Below the pieces are notes generated by a model, which had not been told where the DNA came from, made no database searches, and saw only the letters and a list, made by a program, of their open reading frames with translations. DNA of 64,000 nt from assembly GCF_907164915.1 (NCBI RefSeq), contig NC_061863.1, forward strand, positions 11,223,882 to 11,287,881, given 5' to 3'. Source of the DNA: Impatiens glandulifera. Its lineage: Eukaryota; Streptophyta; Magnoliopsida; Ericales; Balsaminaceae. Positions 47,570 through 61,439 of this stretch are shown piece by piece; position 1 is the stretch's first letter, and the number at the start of each line of letters is the position of its first letter. The position numbers and the translations under genes were made by a program.

Positions 47570-50500
47570 GTCAATTTAACAATTGTATTATCATTACTGT
47601 TGGTTCTTGAAGATTTTGTTTACAGACATAATTAATTAGAGAGAAATTATTGGTTGATCAGTTTATGCAGATTATATTTTAAAATACTGTTTCATAACCA
47701 AAGTTTTGACCTAAGATTCTTTGGTTTCAACCATGTTATCCTATTATTGCTTTCTGAAACATTGACTTTAGAAGTTTATTGAATAAGAAGTGATCGTATA
47801 GATTATAGAACAAACAGTTGTTTTCAATTTCCCACTTATTATGTTGTTTGATCCTAATCTGCACGAAAGCTTGTCCGAACATTCTTGGCTCAAATAAATC
47901 GGGCTTATTTGAAATTAGGAATGACAATGGGGCGGGGAATACGTCTAGTGACTCTAGTCGTCTACCATCTTTACCTCATTTTATTTCGGGAATTTTATTT
48001 TATTATCTCATTCCTCCCCGTTCGGAATTTTGTTTAAGTGTAAAAAGATAAAGTTGTTACATTTTTCAATCAATATATCCTTAAATTTTGGGTAATTTGG
48101 ATTTTTATTTATTATAACTTTATTTAATATTTATGAAATACTTAAAAAAATAATAACATTTATTTCAAAATTCTACCATAGTTTGATAGTTTCTATTATC
48201 TTTTTAATCATTGTTATTTATTGTTTTATCTTTGCTACTTAATTATTATTTCTCTGTCTTGTTTTAATATAATTCATTCTTTAGAATCTACTAAAACACA
48301 AATGAAAATGTTTTAAAAGGTGGGAAAACGTTATGCAAGAAGATTACAATACCAACAACAAACTGTTGATTAATTAATTTAAAAATAATCATTACAACAA
48401 ATACTTTGTATAGCTAATTTGATTTGGTTTATATATAAATTGGAATGAGATAATAACTTACAGTAACTTATATAAATAAAATCATATGAAAGATGAGTTA
48501 GAAAGATTAAAACAAATTCAAAATTTCATTGTTACTTATTCAAATCTACATTGACATTAAATGAGTGTATTGCATATTAATTTCATTTTTATTAAAATAA
48601 TTTCTATTAAGAAATAATGGAAACAAGTATTAATTTGTTTTTGGAATGCTAAAATTTGTACGAATAGAGTTGTTCCAAGGTATTATGATAATATAAACAA
48701 ACTTTATAATGTATTAAATCCGTGACATAAACATATTTTAGTTAAATAATTAACTTATTCACATTTAAGAAAAACTAAATATATTTTCTTTGATAAATTA
48801 TTTATATGTCGTGTGGTTATTTGGATAAATTTAGGCCTGAAGATTAATTTTTGAATTTATATATATATAATATGTTTACATTATATAATAATACAATTTT
48901 AAAGTTTTTTATTCAAATAATTCATTTTTTTTAACTTTCAGCTTGTTAATCTTATGTTTTAGGTTTTTTTATTATATAAAAATTCATTATATTATATATA
49001 TTTTTAACTATCAAATTATTTAATTTATCAATTAAAATATAATTTGTTTTAGTTTAAGATAATTAAATTATAGAAGTATTTTAATAAAATAACTTAAAAA
49101 CATATATATTTTTTAAACAGGAAACTAGTTTTATATATATAAAAAAAATAACCTTACATCAAACAAGCTCTAACTTGACAAGGTCATGAAGTGAATCCAA
49201 ACAAGGATATATATTTATAAAATAATGAATATTTTTACTTTATATTAAAAATAAATAGAGAAAAACTGTGTAAGGTTTCCATATAGACCTGTTATGAGGA
49301 AAATGTTTTAAATTTTATTTATTTATTTTTGTAAATTATTATTATAATTATTTTCATTGAATAAACTATCATTAGCCCACTTTATTTAAGGGAATCCAGA
49401 ATTTTATTCTAATTAATTTATAAAGTATAGAAGCTTCATTTATATATGTTAATCTTTTATTGCTTACGTCATATGCTAACGTCATTGTGTAATGATTCCT
49501 ATAAATAATTATTATAATTAGTTAAGTGGTGTGAATGGCATAAAATTATAATTATAAAATAGTCTATATATTATATAATATTTAAAAGTGTCCGCCTAAG
49601 TTGGTTTGGACTTGGTCAAATTACAACAGACATTTTTTTTATATGTTTTTAATATAAACCGATTAGATTTTTTATTAATATTATCTTATGTTAATAACAT
49701 TTATAATAATCTAAAAAAAAAAATAGATTAGTTTTCATCAAATAAAGTACAAATCATAAAATATGTTATATTTGAGACTAATCTAAATATCCCATAATTC
49801 ATTCTAACATTGAATTCTTTAATCTAATTATTTATTATATATTATAATCTAACATCTTTTCACTTAAATAATATAAAATTACTCATATTTTAATAATTTA
49901 TTTTGAACAAGAGTTATTTAAAAAAATATTTTAATGATTATAAAAAAATTCAAAAATACAAACAAAAAATATCACATAACAATTTGAAGTATGATATATG
50001 AGACAATACAAATCTTGATTAAAAAAATCATATAAAAATGATAAAAATATATTACTTTCCATTAAAAAATTTAATTATTTTTAGTGGATTTAAATTCTCA
50101 TTATTGGATAATTAGATAGTTATTTTTAAATAATTTTATTTAAAAATAAAACATGTGTAAAAAGATATTATGAAAATAAATATTAAAATATACATATGAA
50201 TATTTAAATTAAATATAATTAATAAAAAAATATATAATATAAAATAGTCAAATAAGTAATTTGATTTCTTAAGTTAAAAAATTAATTTTTCTCGGGATCA
50301 AAGTCTCGTATGAAAACAAATAATTAAATTGTCAACTTTGAGACTAATTATGGAGGCTAATTGATATTTCATACATTTTTTTTTCAAACTTTATAATATT
50401 AAATTATAAAGATTTTGTTTTTAATCGCAATTAATATTAAAAAAAAGTAAAAGATAAATATTACTAATTTAACTTACTCAGCTACATAATCTCAGATAAT

Positions 50501-50799
50501 CAGATAATCGATATTCAAAACATCAATTTGTTAAAATTTTTGTAGTTAAAATAGTCAGATAAATGTTTTATTTATTTATTTATTCAGATAATCGATACTC
50601 AAAACATGACTATGTTGAAGTTAAATTTTGGTAGTTAAATTAGTCAAATGTCTATTTTATTTATTTATTTATAAATGACACGTAAATAATAAGTTATCGA
50701 GTTTAAAATTGTTATGATAAAACATAATTTTGTAAAACTTTAACAATAAAAACTCCAAATTGTGTGGTTTTAAAAAGATGTTCGAAATACGGTCATATG
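47570..50799. other. Carrier 3' flank and AT-rich intergenic region
   Basis: The carrier 3' UTR lies in the first few hundred bases. A fragment at about 47918-48050 starting GGAATGACAATGGGGCGGGG resembles the edge of a non-autonomous hAT-type repeat. From 48050 to 50800 the sequence is strongly AT-rich, with no gene supported. Confidence 0.5.
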
Positions 50800-51177
50800 T
50801 AGGACGACAAATGAGTCAAGTCGAACTCAAACCAACTTGAGCTCGAACTCGACTCGATTAAGTATTTTTTAGCTCGACTAACTCCAAAATTGGAGTTCGA
50901 GCTCGACTCAATTATTTATCCAAAAGCTTTGTTTGGAAAAACTTAAACTAAAATTAATTTTTTAAATATTTGTGAAGAAAACAAATAATTATTTTAAATT
51001 TTAAATTTTAATATTAAAATAAATAAAAATATGTTATTTATTATAAGATTCGAAAAACCTCAACAAGTTATCGATTAAATATTATATAATCTCTAACTCA
51101 GACTCGAACTCGGTCAAAGTTAAACTCCAATCGAGTTTTGACTAAGCGGCTCACAACTCGACTCATTTGTCGTCTTA
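50800..51177. mobile_element. MITE-like element with TAGGACGACAAATGAG ends
   Basis: The left end TAGGACGACAAATGAGTC pairs with a right end that reads TAAGACGACAAATGAGTCGAG on the other strand, enclosing about 378 bp with repeated CTCGAACTCGACTC motifs. Such TAGGGATGACAAA-like ends are common in plant non-autonomous hAT elements. The 8-bp duplications do not match clearly. It lies about 0.7 kb upstream of the S-acyltransferase start. Confidence 0.6.
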
Positions 51178-51539
51178 GTAATAAATAACCCTAGCTTCAC
51201 AATTCCAAAAATAAATATAAGTTTTTTTTAGATATAGACTATTTTATTTGAGTTACCTAATACATTTAATTTGTCTTAATTTGAAAAATTATTGATTTCC
51301 AAATTTGTTTAATTTATCTTAATTTTAAATTAATGATTTTTCAAATTTGTTTGATAATTCTTTTACAAAATTAAAATATTATATAAAAAAATATATTATA
51401 ATTTAAATAATTCATTTTTTTTTTTTTGTATATATAACAATATTTGTAAATTATAATTAATTATTATTATTATTATTTTGGTTAAAAAGACAGATAATTT
51501 CAAAATCCCTTTAGTATATGAATGAATAAATATACAGTA

Positions 51540-51871
51540 GAGAGAGAAAAGAGAGAGAGAAAGTTTCTCTTCTTCGTCCTTTCCCCCAAAAACATTCATT
51601 ATTCCATACGCTGAAAATTTATTACTTACACTAAAACCGCCATCAGCTACTGTTAAAGATCGCGAGATCGGACCACCAAACCCTTTCGCGCTTCTCTTTC
51701 GTTCATCCAAAATCAAGCTCCAATCTTTGCAATTCAACGACCAGGTCCTGTAATCGATTTCGAATCTTCTTACAGGTTGGATTATGAACATGATAAACGA
51801 CTCCAAGTTTCAAATCTGCATCTCATCTCCTGAGTAGACAAGACTCCACACCTCTTCACTTTTCCGACTCC
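51540..51871 (+). promoter_or_regulatory. Probable 5' leader of the S-acyltransferase gene
   Basis: A GA-rich tract (51540-51565) changes into a mixed-composition, CT-rich stretch that runs to the start codon at 51872. Upstream of 51540 the sequence is AT-rich. The transcription start was not determined. Confidence 0.5.
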
Positions 51872-54800
51872 ATGGCCAAGCGCGTCTACCAAGTCTGGAA
51901 AGGAAGCAATGTGAGATGCTTTTTTATTTTTCTATGAATCTGTTTGTTCATTTATTACCTTTTCTTCTTTATACGGCTGAAATTAGGTTTGATTTGTGTT
52001 TTCTTAGATCATTTATCAATCGGGTTTTATTGGGTTTTTTATTTTTTATACTGAAAACCTGGTTTGACCCACAAATACTATCACTTTGTAGAAGTGAAAA
52101 TGTTTGTTTGTGGGTTTCTTCTTTTCTATATCGAATTTGTGTTTACTCTTGATGATTAGTTGCTTAGAAACATTAAATGCTAGTTAGGGTTTTGTTTTCT
52201 AAGGAATCCATAATGTTTTCTTTCTATTTTTAGTGATTTTCTCTTTTTTCTTAAAACTGAAGTTTGAAAGGGAGAATGAGTTGTGAGAATGAACTGTTCC
52301 ATTAATGGAATTGATGTTTGTTTTTACACCTGGTGTTTACTGAAAGAGGTTGTTTTGGAAGAGGAGAAACTTTAGTTAATATCCAACTTAAGTGCCACAC
52401 AATAAACAACTGCTCTTTGTGTTCCTCTATTGCAAAAGTTAAGAAGCTTGCTAAGGAAATACTCGATAATGCTCATCTTATTTGTTTGTGGATCGACGAT
52501 TATATCTACAAATGTATTTATATGACCGAGTTCATATGATTTTGTATAATTTTCATGTTGGTGCCTGCAGAAATTCTTCTTTAGTGGGAGATTGATATTT
52601 GGACCAGATGCTCGCTCATTACTTATCACCTTGTCATTAATTCTTGTTCCGGTTATCATCTTTTGCACATTTGTTGCGAACAATCTCTTCCACGAGTTTT
52701 CTCAGCATAACGCTGGATATGCAGTTCTGGTAGCTGCAGTTGTCTATACAATTTATGTGAGTTCTCTTTTTTCATGTTACTTTTGACAAAGTTAATCATT
52801 TTGATTAAACCAAAAGTATGGGTTAGTTGTTTGATCTCAAAAATAGATTATGGACTTTACTTTTGATGTTGTTAGAGTTCTATTTGAAGTCACACAATTA
52901 ATCTGTTTTAGCATCTATACCTCATGCTGATTTTTGTCTAGCTAACAAAGCAATCAGACTCTATAGAGATCTTGTAGCTTATTGAATGACCTGTCAAGTC
53001 CCATCAAGGAATTGAGATATACCCTTCAGCTGATCTAGTGTCATAAGATTTATAGATGTAGGTTAGAGGTTTTCTAATTTGAAATAGGAAGAAAGACAAA
53101 TTTGAACATTAACTTTTTCAATCAAAGACAAAATATTCACGTGCTAAAAAGGAGTGAACACAATGGGCCTATTTTAAAACTAGTATTTTGTCACAATTAT
53201 GATCTCATTGAAAAATCGCCAAAGTTAAATATTGAAAATGATTTTTTTCGTTTGTACAAGATTTTCTTTGATCATCATCATGTTATTTGTTGAATTATGA
53301 TCCAAATTATAGTGTAATATGCCTTTTTTGCTTTATTTGGTATACAAATTATATTTTTCATCATGATTCAAATAGTGTAATTTTTTTGCTTCACATGGTA
53401 TAAAATTCTTTTCCTCGATCATGATCAGAGTATTTTTTGGATCATTGTGATTTATGGAAAACATAATAATTTAGATTTTTCAGATCATGATAATATGAAA
53501 AGAAGTTGCTAAAATAACAGCCCATGAACTTCTTTGATAATGTTCCCTTTGAATTATCCAAACATCTAGTTAACGTTAAGACTTGTTGTACTATTGGGCC
53601 CACAATCCCACGGCTTCTTTCATATGCAAAAGATATTGTTCAAATTGCTTGCTGCACCATGTCTTAGTAATCTTCCATGACTTTTCTCAGCCTCCAGATA
53701 TTATCAATAAGGTGCATAAGTTTTTGTGAACCATGGAACTATATCTTTCCTTTTCAGATATAGTACAGAAAGGGAAGGGTAGTCAAATAATGTAGACATA
53801 TCTTTCATGGGTCTAGGTCAGAAACCACTGCTTTCATCGTTTCTTTTCAATATCAATTAGTGCATAACTATTGTGAGAAGGCATTGCATAAATGACAGAT
53901 TCAGGCTAGATATAAAAGCCCCTGAACCAAAAACTTGTAATAATAAAAAAGGGAGGAAACTATGACCAGAGGACTCGCAGCCTATTTGGAAACTTGTAAT
54001 TGTCATGATCTATGTCACAATCTCAATCCAATTGGAAAATTGCCAAAAATTTATATTGGAAGTTATTAGTTTTTTTTTTGTATAAGATTATTTTCTGGAT
54101 CATAATCCAAATTATAGTATAATTTTTGTTGCTTCATTCGGTATACAAATTATTTTCTTTATTATGATCCAAATTATAGTGTAATTTTTGTTTCATTTGG
54201 TATACATATTTTCCCCCCCTACATCACGATCATATTATTTTTAAGATAATAAAAAACAGTATTGTTTAGATCATTGTGGTTCTTGTCAAACATAACAAAT
54301 GTAGAAACCACCTATTGCTTGATTGAATATTGATATAAAATTTGAAACTATATGGAATGAGTTATAAATTTAGTAAATGATCTTGCGGTGGCCAAATTGA
54401 TCACCATTGTATATTCGTTATTGCCTTCTATTTTGGGGTGACTCACTGTAATCGGAAAGTTAACATCAACAGGTATTGGTACTCCTTTTTCTTACTTCAG
54501 CCCGAGATCCAGGAATTGTGCCACGCAATGCACACCCACCAGAAGAAGACCTTCAGTACAACCATTCAGCGTCAGCTGAGATTGGGGGAAGACAGACACC
54601 AAGTCTTCATCTTCCACCAACAAAAGAAGTTATGGTTAATGGATTTCCTGTTAGGGTTAAATATTGCGAAACATGTATGCTTTATCGGCCTCCTCGTTGC
54701 TCTCATTGCTCTATTTGCAACAATTGTGTGGAGCGTTTTGATCACCATTGTCCTTGGGTCGGCCAATGCATTGGATTGGTATTTTTTTTTCTTTCTTTTT

Positions 54801-57320
54801 TCTTGTTAGAAATTGTTTTGGTGACTTCTCTTAATGATCCTGAATTTTGCTTGATTTCCTTTTTGCAGAGGAACTATCGATTTTTTTTCATGTTTGTCTC
54901 ATCATCGACACTTCTCTGTATCTTCGTGTTTGCGATGTCAGCTTTTTACATTAAGGTTCTCATGAATCATTATCAAAGCACTGTATGGAGAGCAATGAAG
55001 GAATCTCCTGCATCGGTTATATTAATGGCGTATTGTTTCATTTCTCTATGGTTTGTTGGAGGACTAACGGGCTTCCATCTTTATCTTATGAGCACAAACC
55101 AGGTCAGTAAAGTTGTTCCTATTTTTAATCTCCAATAAAGACAGTTTCTTGTACTTTTTTGAATTCTAAATTTTCTGATAAACTTTTCTTGGATTATGCT
55201 GAACTGGAAGTTTAACCAACAAATTCACAATTAGTATGGTATTTTATGGGGAATATAAGGATTGCATATTGGTAGAAAGTATAATATGATTGAAATTGGT
55301 AGACTGAAAGTATAGTGGTTTCTTTTTCTGGATCAGAATCTGGATCCATATAAGAAACCACCAATAAATTTATGAATCCGTGTTAGACTAATTTCAGTTT
55401 TCAAACGGGTGATCTCATTTAGATCCACATTGTGATGAGATATCTAACAGAAAAAAGTTATTCCAAACGAGGTCTTTGTTCCTCTTCTATAAATAGTGAA
55501 ACTTTTGATTTATTCTAGCAGATACCAACTTGATTGGAACAAGGATAATCAAGTACCTTGTCACATAACTTATGTGTGTAATCAATGTTACATACCAGCC
55601 TAGAAATCTAGGATTTGCAGGAGAATTGTAGGTTGGACTCAAAATTGCCTATTGCCTAAGCCTGAGAGATATCTTAGATTTAATACTATTTCATTCATTA
55701 CTCAAAAGAATATATACAGCTACTATTTATTTATAAGCTACTAAACCTCATACCTCACTAGCATAATATTTTACTTTACTATTACTATACTAACCCTTAC
55801 TATTAACTCTAAGGAGACGTGAAGAAGTGAGAAGAACTGTGTATTTTTTAATCATTTCATACATAAGTTGGGGTCCTTGGACAGATTGTAAGGGAGTTTT
55901 GTCTCTATATGACTTCTCTTTTATAAAATTTTCTTTTTCGAAAGAGACAAATTGTTATTTTTGAGAATTATATATATAAAATCCAAAACAACGAAACCAC
56001 AATGAGAACACCAAAAATCAAGCTTTTTCAAATGAAAAAAAGCACAAAACCTAGCAGGACTAGAATTAAAATAAAAAAATCAGATAAGATAAAACTTAGT
56101 GGATAAAGATAAACCTGGAACAACTATTTTCCCGGAATGGGCTAGAAGCTGAATTGTGCGCACAATGTAGATGTCCTGGCTTATTCCTTTTGGTTGTGCA
56201 GTAAAACTTGGAAATATTATTGGACAAGTTTTTCCATCCAAAATCTCAGATTTTATCTTTGACAAAAGAAAAAGATCTAGAAAAGTGGGATTATAAAAAA
56301 CATACAAAATGCACTCCCTTTTTTATGGTAGTTGAACTTTGGATCTGCAAGTTTGATTTGGATAATAAGCTAATTGACTTGTTATTTATTACGTTGGATA
56401 AGCAAATTGGCTTCTTTTGTGAATTTGCCAGGTCATGGATAAGTTTTGGTAGAAATCTATGTTTTGATAAAATTTAGGACATTGGAACTTACAAGATGCC
56501 TAAATGACTTAAAAATTAAAGAGATTATTTTGGTTGTGAATCTGAATGACTACAAGAACCCTGATTTAAATAGTTAGTTGATGATGACTTTCTCTTGTAC
56601 TTTGTTTAGTTTTTTTGGAGTAATGGACTTTTACTTGTTAATGAAGAATTATGATCTTTCATTGAAAGCACCTTGATTGAATTGAAGTGTAAAATCACCT
56701 CTAGGAGGGAAAAAAGCCCTAATCTAAAAAAAACCGAATCTAACTCTCCTTCCTATCTGCAGACAACTTACGAAAATTTCCGATACAGTGGAAGAATGAA
56801 CGTATACAACCGAGGTTGTCTTAACAACATTCTTGAAGTGTTCTGCACAAAGATAAATCCATCGAGAAACAACTTAAGAGCTTTTGTAGGAGAGGAACAA
56901 TTACAGAGGCCATCACCCATTCCCAATATTCCTTCTAGTAGAAACCCAGCAGGAGATGATTCTGGAGATGATAGACGAGTTAAGGTAGAGGACGATCTAG
57001 AAATTGGTGGAGACCTCTTAAAGATCTCCCAACGACATAATAACATTATCGATGATTTGGAAGATTCTGATATTCGTAGCAGAGGAAGTGACAGGCCACA
57101 CCATCATAATTCGCTGGAGGTTGAATCTGTAATGAGTTCTGGTCGATTACCTGGTCCGGTTCAATCGGAAAGGAGGCATTCGAGTTGGGGAAGAAACGAT
57201 AACTGGGAAATCACATCTGAGGGTGGTGCAGGTTCTAATGCCAACATTGTTAACGCGATAGAGAGCAGAACTCAAAATAATAACAGTAACAATAGCGGGC
57301 GACAGAAATTGGGCAGTTGA
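51872..57320 (+). CDS. DHHC-type protein S-acyltransferase (PAT)
   Basis: Five exons, 51872-51910, 52571-52756, 54473-54778, 54869-55102 and 56763-57320, all in phase and GT-AG, encode 440 residues. Transmembrane helices lie at about 30-50, 62-83, 182-205 and 226-250. Between the second and third is the cytosolic Cys-rich domain [17 protein letters not shown] followed by [15 protein letters not shown], with the active DHHC at 165-168. The TTxE-type motif TTYENFR opens the last exon (256-262). The C-terminal tail of about 180 residues is hydrophilic, Ser/Asn-rich and probably disordered. By family the enzyme transfers palmitate to cysteines of membrane-associated proteins via an acyl-Cys intermediate. 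The layout fits the Arabidopsis PAT05-PAT09 group of about 400-440 residues (from memory). Zinc ligands and catalytic Cys are all present. Two repeat copies lie in intron 2. Confidence 0.93.
53165..53523. mobile_element. MITE-like repeat, intronic copy 2
   Basis: In S-acyltransferase intron 2. It starts GGGCCTATTTTAAAACTAGT and ends AAAATAACAGCCC, an imperfect inverted pair. The interior shares TTTGTCACAATTATGATCTC, TTTGGTATACAAATTAT and TTTTTCAGATCATGATAA with the copies at 44538-44847 and 53980-54295. Confidence 0.6.
53980..54295. mobile_element. MITE-like repeat, intronic copy 3
   Basis: Lies about 0.45 kb after copy 2 in the same intron. It starts GCCTATTTGGAAACTTG and carries two GGTATACA blocks and a TAGATCATTGTGGTTCTTG end region. 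The right inverted end is not clear, so this copy may be truncated. Confidence 0.5.
55103..56762 (+). other. Long intron 4 of the S-acyltransferase gene
   Basis: The 1,660-bp intron separates the catalytic part from the TTYENFR motif and tail. A TAACCCT-rich stretch at about 55600-55830 may be an LTR fragment. An open frame at 56080-56307 (minus) has no recognised domain. No second gene is supported inside it. Confidence 0.5.
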
Positions 57321-58429
57321 AACGCGTTTGATTGGTTGGTCACTTTTTCGGTTCTGTTTTCGGGTGCAAAATTGTACAATGTATGACTTGTTGATTACGA
57401 TCTTTGGTTCCACGCATACTTTTTTTTGTTTGATTTTTCGGAAAGATATTTGGATTTTTATTTTATTTTTCAGGAAGTAGTGATATTCTTGAGTGTGTAA
57501 CTATTTCTTTGTTTATTTTTCTATCATTTTTTTGCCTAAAGATTGAATGCTCATTATTTGTTGGCTTTTTATGTAATTTTTGTTTAGTAATTCTTTGTCC
57601 TTTAAAGGATCTATTGATTTTTGTCTTATTATTATTATTATGATAGCATTTAATTAATATCAAACAATGAATATGAAATAATATTTGGGCTCCATCTTTA
57701 AGTTATGATTTAAAATACTATTTTATTTAAATTAATATTTAATTTTATAAAGATATTTGATAAAAAAAAAATTATGTTTTAAAGAAAATATTAATTTTCA
57801 TTCAATTGGAATTTAACTTTTATAAAATATTTGTAAATAAATTATCTGATAAAATTAAATATCATATTATATTTATTTGGAAATAATCTGAAATCTATAT
57901 CTATTTAAAAATAAATATAAAATTAGTAGCTAATTCATATTTTTCTCTTTAATATTAATTTTAGTATTAGTTCTTAAACTATATAATGTCTCTTTTGCTA
58001 TCTATACATTATATAGGTATGAAATACATTTTAATTAATTTGAAAAGTTAACACAGTTAAGTAATATATATTTTTATATTTTTCAATTTAAATATTTTTT
58101 GTTATTTTATTTTTTAGCTTTTTAAAATTATCCTTAATTTATTTTTAATTTATTTTATCACATTTTTCTTATTTTAATTTTTATTTATTTAATAAACATA
58201 TTTTTAAAAAATATTATAATCACAATTTTATAAATAAAAATAGTAACTATTATTTTTATTTAATAATAATAACATAATATTTTGTACAAAAATGTACAAT
58301 TATAACAAATAATAAATATTTATCCACTATTTAAAATATATCAAAATATGATTAATTATTTGAAATATATATATATATATATATTTGTAAACACTCAAAT
58401 TTTAATTATCCAATTCATACCTATTAAAA
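57321..58429. other. S-acyltransferase 3' flank and AT-rich intergenic region
   Basis: The 3' UTR probably runs to about 57650. After that the sequence is very AT-rich with no supported gene; a (TA)n tract lies at about 58366-58383. Confidence 0.55.
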
Positions 58430-59910
58430 TAATTATTTTGAATAAATAAATTCAAAATAATAAAAATTAGGCAAAACCAAAATTAAATAATTAATTAAAT
58501 TAATTATAATAATAATTAAATTTCAATTAATTAAAATAAAAATTAAAAAAAATAAAAAAATAAAAAAATTTAAAATAAATATCATATTTATTTTATCTCA
58601 AATTAATTTTAAAATTCAAAACAAATTAATTTGAAATGAATTTATGACAATTTTATCTAAATTAATTATTTATAAAATTTCAAAATATATATATAGAAAA
58701 GAATAAAATAAATGGACAAAATAAATGTTTTTGTCTATTTAAATATTTAGTATATTTTATATGTTGAGAGTGAAGCTATAAAAAAGAGTTAAGAAAAAAT
58801 AATTTTCAAACAAGTTTCTAGGCTGAAAAGGGGCTATAATCCAGTACATTTGAAAATAAGGAAAACAGATGCAGCAAACCGCATGGTCATTGGATGAGTG
58901 CTTGAGACTCATCCGACGCACAACAGGAAGCCGCGTCGCTCACTACAACTGAAAGAAAGCGCTTCCGCGCAACAGCGGATCAACTAACGCCGCGCCTCAA
59001 CGCCGTTAGCCTAAATGCACGTGGAATGCCTATTGCTGACGGAATGCACATACATCCGCGCTTTAACAAAAAAACGACGTCGTTTCAAAGATTCCATCAG
59101 CGTTCAAACGCGAAAGAAGCAAACAACGCTGTTTCAAACCTGGTTTGTCATCTTTCTTGCGACGATAACATGATGAACATATGAATTCTTTGATTTTTCA
59201 ATGACAGAACTCGGACGTTAGTCTACTAAATCCAGTGATTCAAAAACTGAAATGATCATCCTAACATGGTGATTATTCGCCTACAAATATATGAGCAATT
59301 ATTCCCTAAAACGATCAACTAAATGAAGAACACACAAAAGACATTAATGATCTTTTGTCTGAAATTCGTTTCACTTGATCATCCAGCCGACCTTGATTGA
59401 CTATAAACAACCCCCTCAGGCAAAATGAACTCAAGGATCACAATCCCAACGTCTCAATCCACACTTCACAAAATTCACCATTAAAAATTTTCAAGGTTTT
59501 GAAATTTTCAGGAATTTTGTGTAAAAGGCTATGAGGTTCATTTCTGGATCATCACAAAGCTTTTAAAGAGTTTAGGAGTGTTCTACAAGTCGCAGTAATT
59601 TTTTTTTTCACATTGTAATTCAAATTACAAATTGAAATTGAAATTTTTATATTTCAGTTCGACCAATCTTAAATATCGTTTGATTATCTGTTTTCTTTAT
59701 TTAAAATCAATCCTAAAATCATGTTAAAGCTTTCTTGTTGAATTCAATTTGAATGAATATGTAAATACTCATTTTTCACCTCCCAATTTTTATAGTTTAT
59801 AAAGAATTATTTTTTAAAATAATTAAATTTTTAAAAATAATTAATTTCAGATTTCAATAAAGTTAAGGATGGAATTGACCTAAACTATACAAACACTAGT
59901 GTTTTAATAG
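58430..59910 (+). mobile_element. Decayed LTR-type repeat (copy B), related to copy A
   Basis: Diverged relative of about 8680-9900. Shared features in order are an AT-rich block with AATTAATTAAATTAATTAT, a GC-rich pocket (58870-59130, with CGCGTCGCTC and AACGACGTCGTTTC), AAACTGAAATGATCATCC followed by GGTGATTATTC, a TATA-like CTATAAACAACCCCCTC and GGAGTGTTCTACAAG, then TTTATATTTCAG. The matching order along 1.4 kb argues against chance. No coding part is present. Confidence 0.65.
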
Positions 59911-60399
59911 AGGAAACAATTTTTATTTATGTTTAACGATTTTTTTTTACAGTTTTGTTTAAATGATTTGTTTAATTGAGTTTTGATTAAATAAGTTATT
60001 ATGGATAAAACAAAATAAGAAGGATTTAACATAAAAACGTTTTTTAAATTATATTAACAAATTTCTCAAAATATTTTGTTGAATTTGTTAATTAGTTTTT
60101 ATTAAATAAAATCTTTTTGGTATAAGATTAATAAGTCTTATCATTTTTAAGGAATAATAATTTGTTTATTTACTGTTAGTTATTTTGTTTAACATTTTTT
60201 TTAGGTAAAATGGGGAGAAATCACGAGCACAAAAGAATTGAAAACATCACTTTTAAAATATATATATATATATACACATGAGTAAGGATAGAGGAAAATT
60301 TTTGCAGTAATATGGAAGGATCACTAGAAGACATAATGACTCAACATAATTATTTATCTCTCTTATTTATTAATAATTTTTCCCTCTTCTCTTTATTAA

Positions 60400-60632
60400 T
60401 AATCTATTTTTTTCTCTTCAATCTTCATTAATAATTATTTATATTATTAATTTGTAAATATATGTTTATTTATTTTATTATTTAACTTATTATTAAAAAA
60501 TTAAAAAAATAGAATAATAATAGGGATAATAATAAAATAAATAAATAAAAATTATTTTTAAATAAATATTATATTTGATAAATATATATTTAAGAAAATT
60601 TTTAATTTTTTAAATTAATTATTTCTCTCCTC

Positions 60633-60669
<37 letters not shown>

Positions 60670-61150
60670 TTTATTTATTTATTTTTAAAATGAGTTAAAA
60701 TAGGTAAAATAAGAATTTGTCAAGATCTAACTTAAATCATACCTTCTAATTTTCAAAATAAATATAACTTAAACTATCTAATATTAATATTCTAACATAA
60801 ATAAAAAAACACTTTATTATAAGAGTTAACCAATATGACAATATAAAAAGAGATAATATATAACATTTTAATTTAATGGATTGAATTTATAATATATTTT
60901 ATAAGAAAATAAAATATAGAAAAAAGCAAAAAGAAAATGGAGAAATAATTAATTTATAAAAATTAAAAATAATTATATCTAATTTTTTATTCTCTTAAAT
61001 ATATATTTATCAAATATAATATATATTTGAAAATATTAATTTTTTATTTTTGATTTGATTTATTATTGTCTTTATTAACCTTTAAAATAAATTATTAATA
61101 AAAATTAAAAAGATAAAAAAAAAATTATTAACAGAAATTATTAAAATTAT
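60400..61150. repeat. Smaller AT-rich inverted repeat inside the insertion
   Basis: About 60400-60635 and 60940-61150 are complementary: TATTTGATAAATATATATTT with AAATTAATTATTTCTC on the left pairs with its inverse on the right, around a spacer of about 300 bp. It looks like a foldback or MITE-type element. Its (TA)n tract at 60641-60662 marks the end of the left arm. Confidence 0.65.
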
Positions 61151-61439
61151 CTTGAGGGATGGATTCATATTGAGTTGAGGTGGGCTTAAATCCACTCTAA
61201 AAAAAAAAAGTTATATATGTATTTATGTATATATTTATTTTTGGTGGAGAAGCTTGTTAGTGATGATCAATGTTTGTGTAAATATGGTACAGTCATAAAT
61301 GGATAGGAGAAAGAGAACCATGAGAAGAAGACAAGATATATTACTGTAAATCTCTCTCCTTTGACCACATTGTAATTTTTTATTTTTTATTTTACTCTTA
61401 GTTATTTGTATTTTAGTTATTTGTATTTTAGTCTGAATA

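Noticed and set aside
54476..55138. A 220-codon uninterrupted frame through exons 3 and 4 of the S-acyltransferase
   Set aside because: The intron at 54779-54868 happens to be open in frame; removing it restores CIGLRNYRFFF, as in the family.
55600..55830. Possible solo LTR in S-acyltransferase intron 4
   Set aside because: No TG...CA ends with flanking duplication could be identified.
56080..56477. Open frames on both strands within S-acyltransferase intron 4
   Set aside because: Neither has a recognised domain and both overlap each other; nothing suggests a nested gene.
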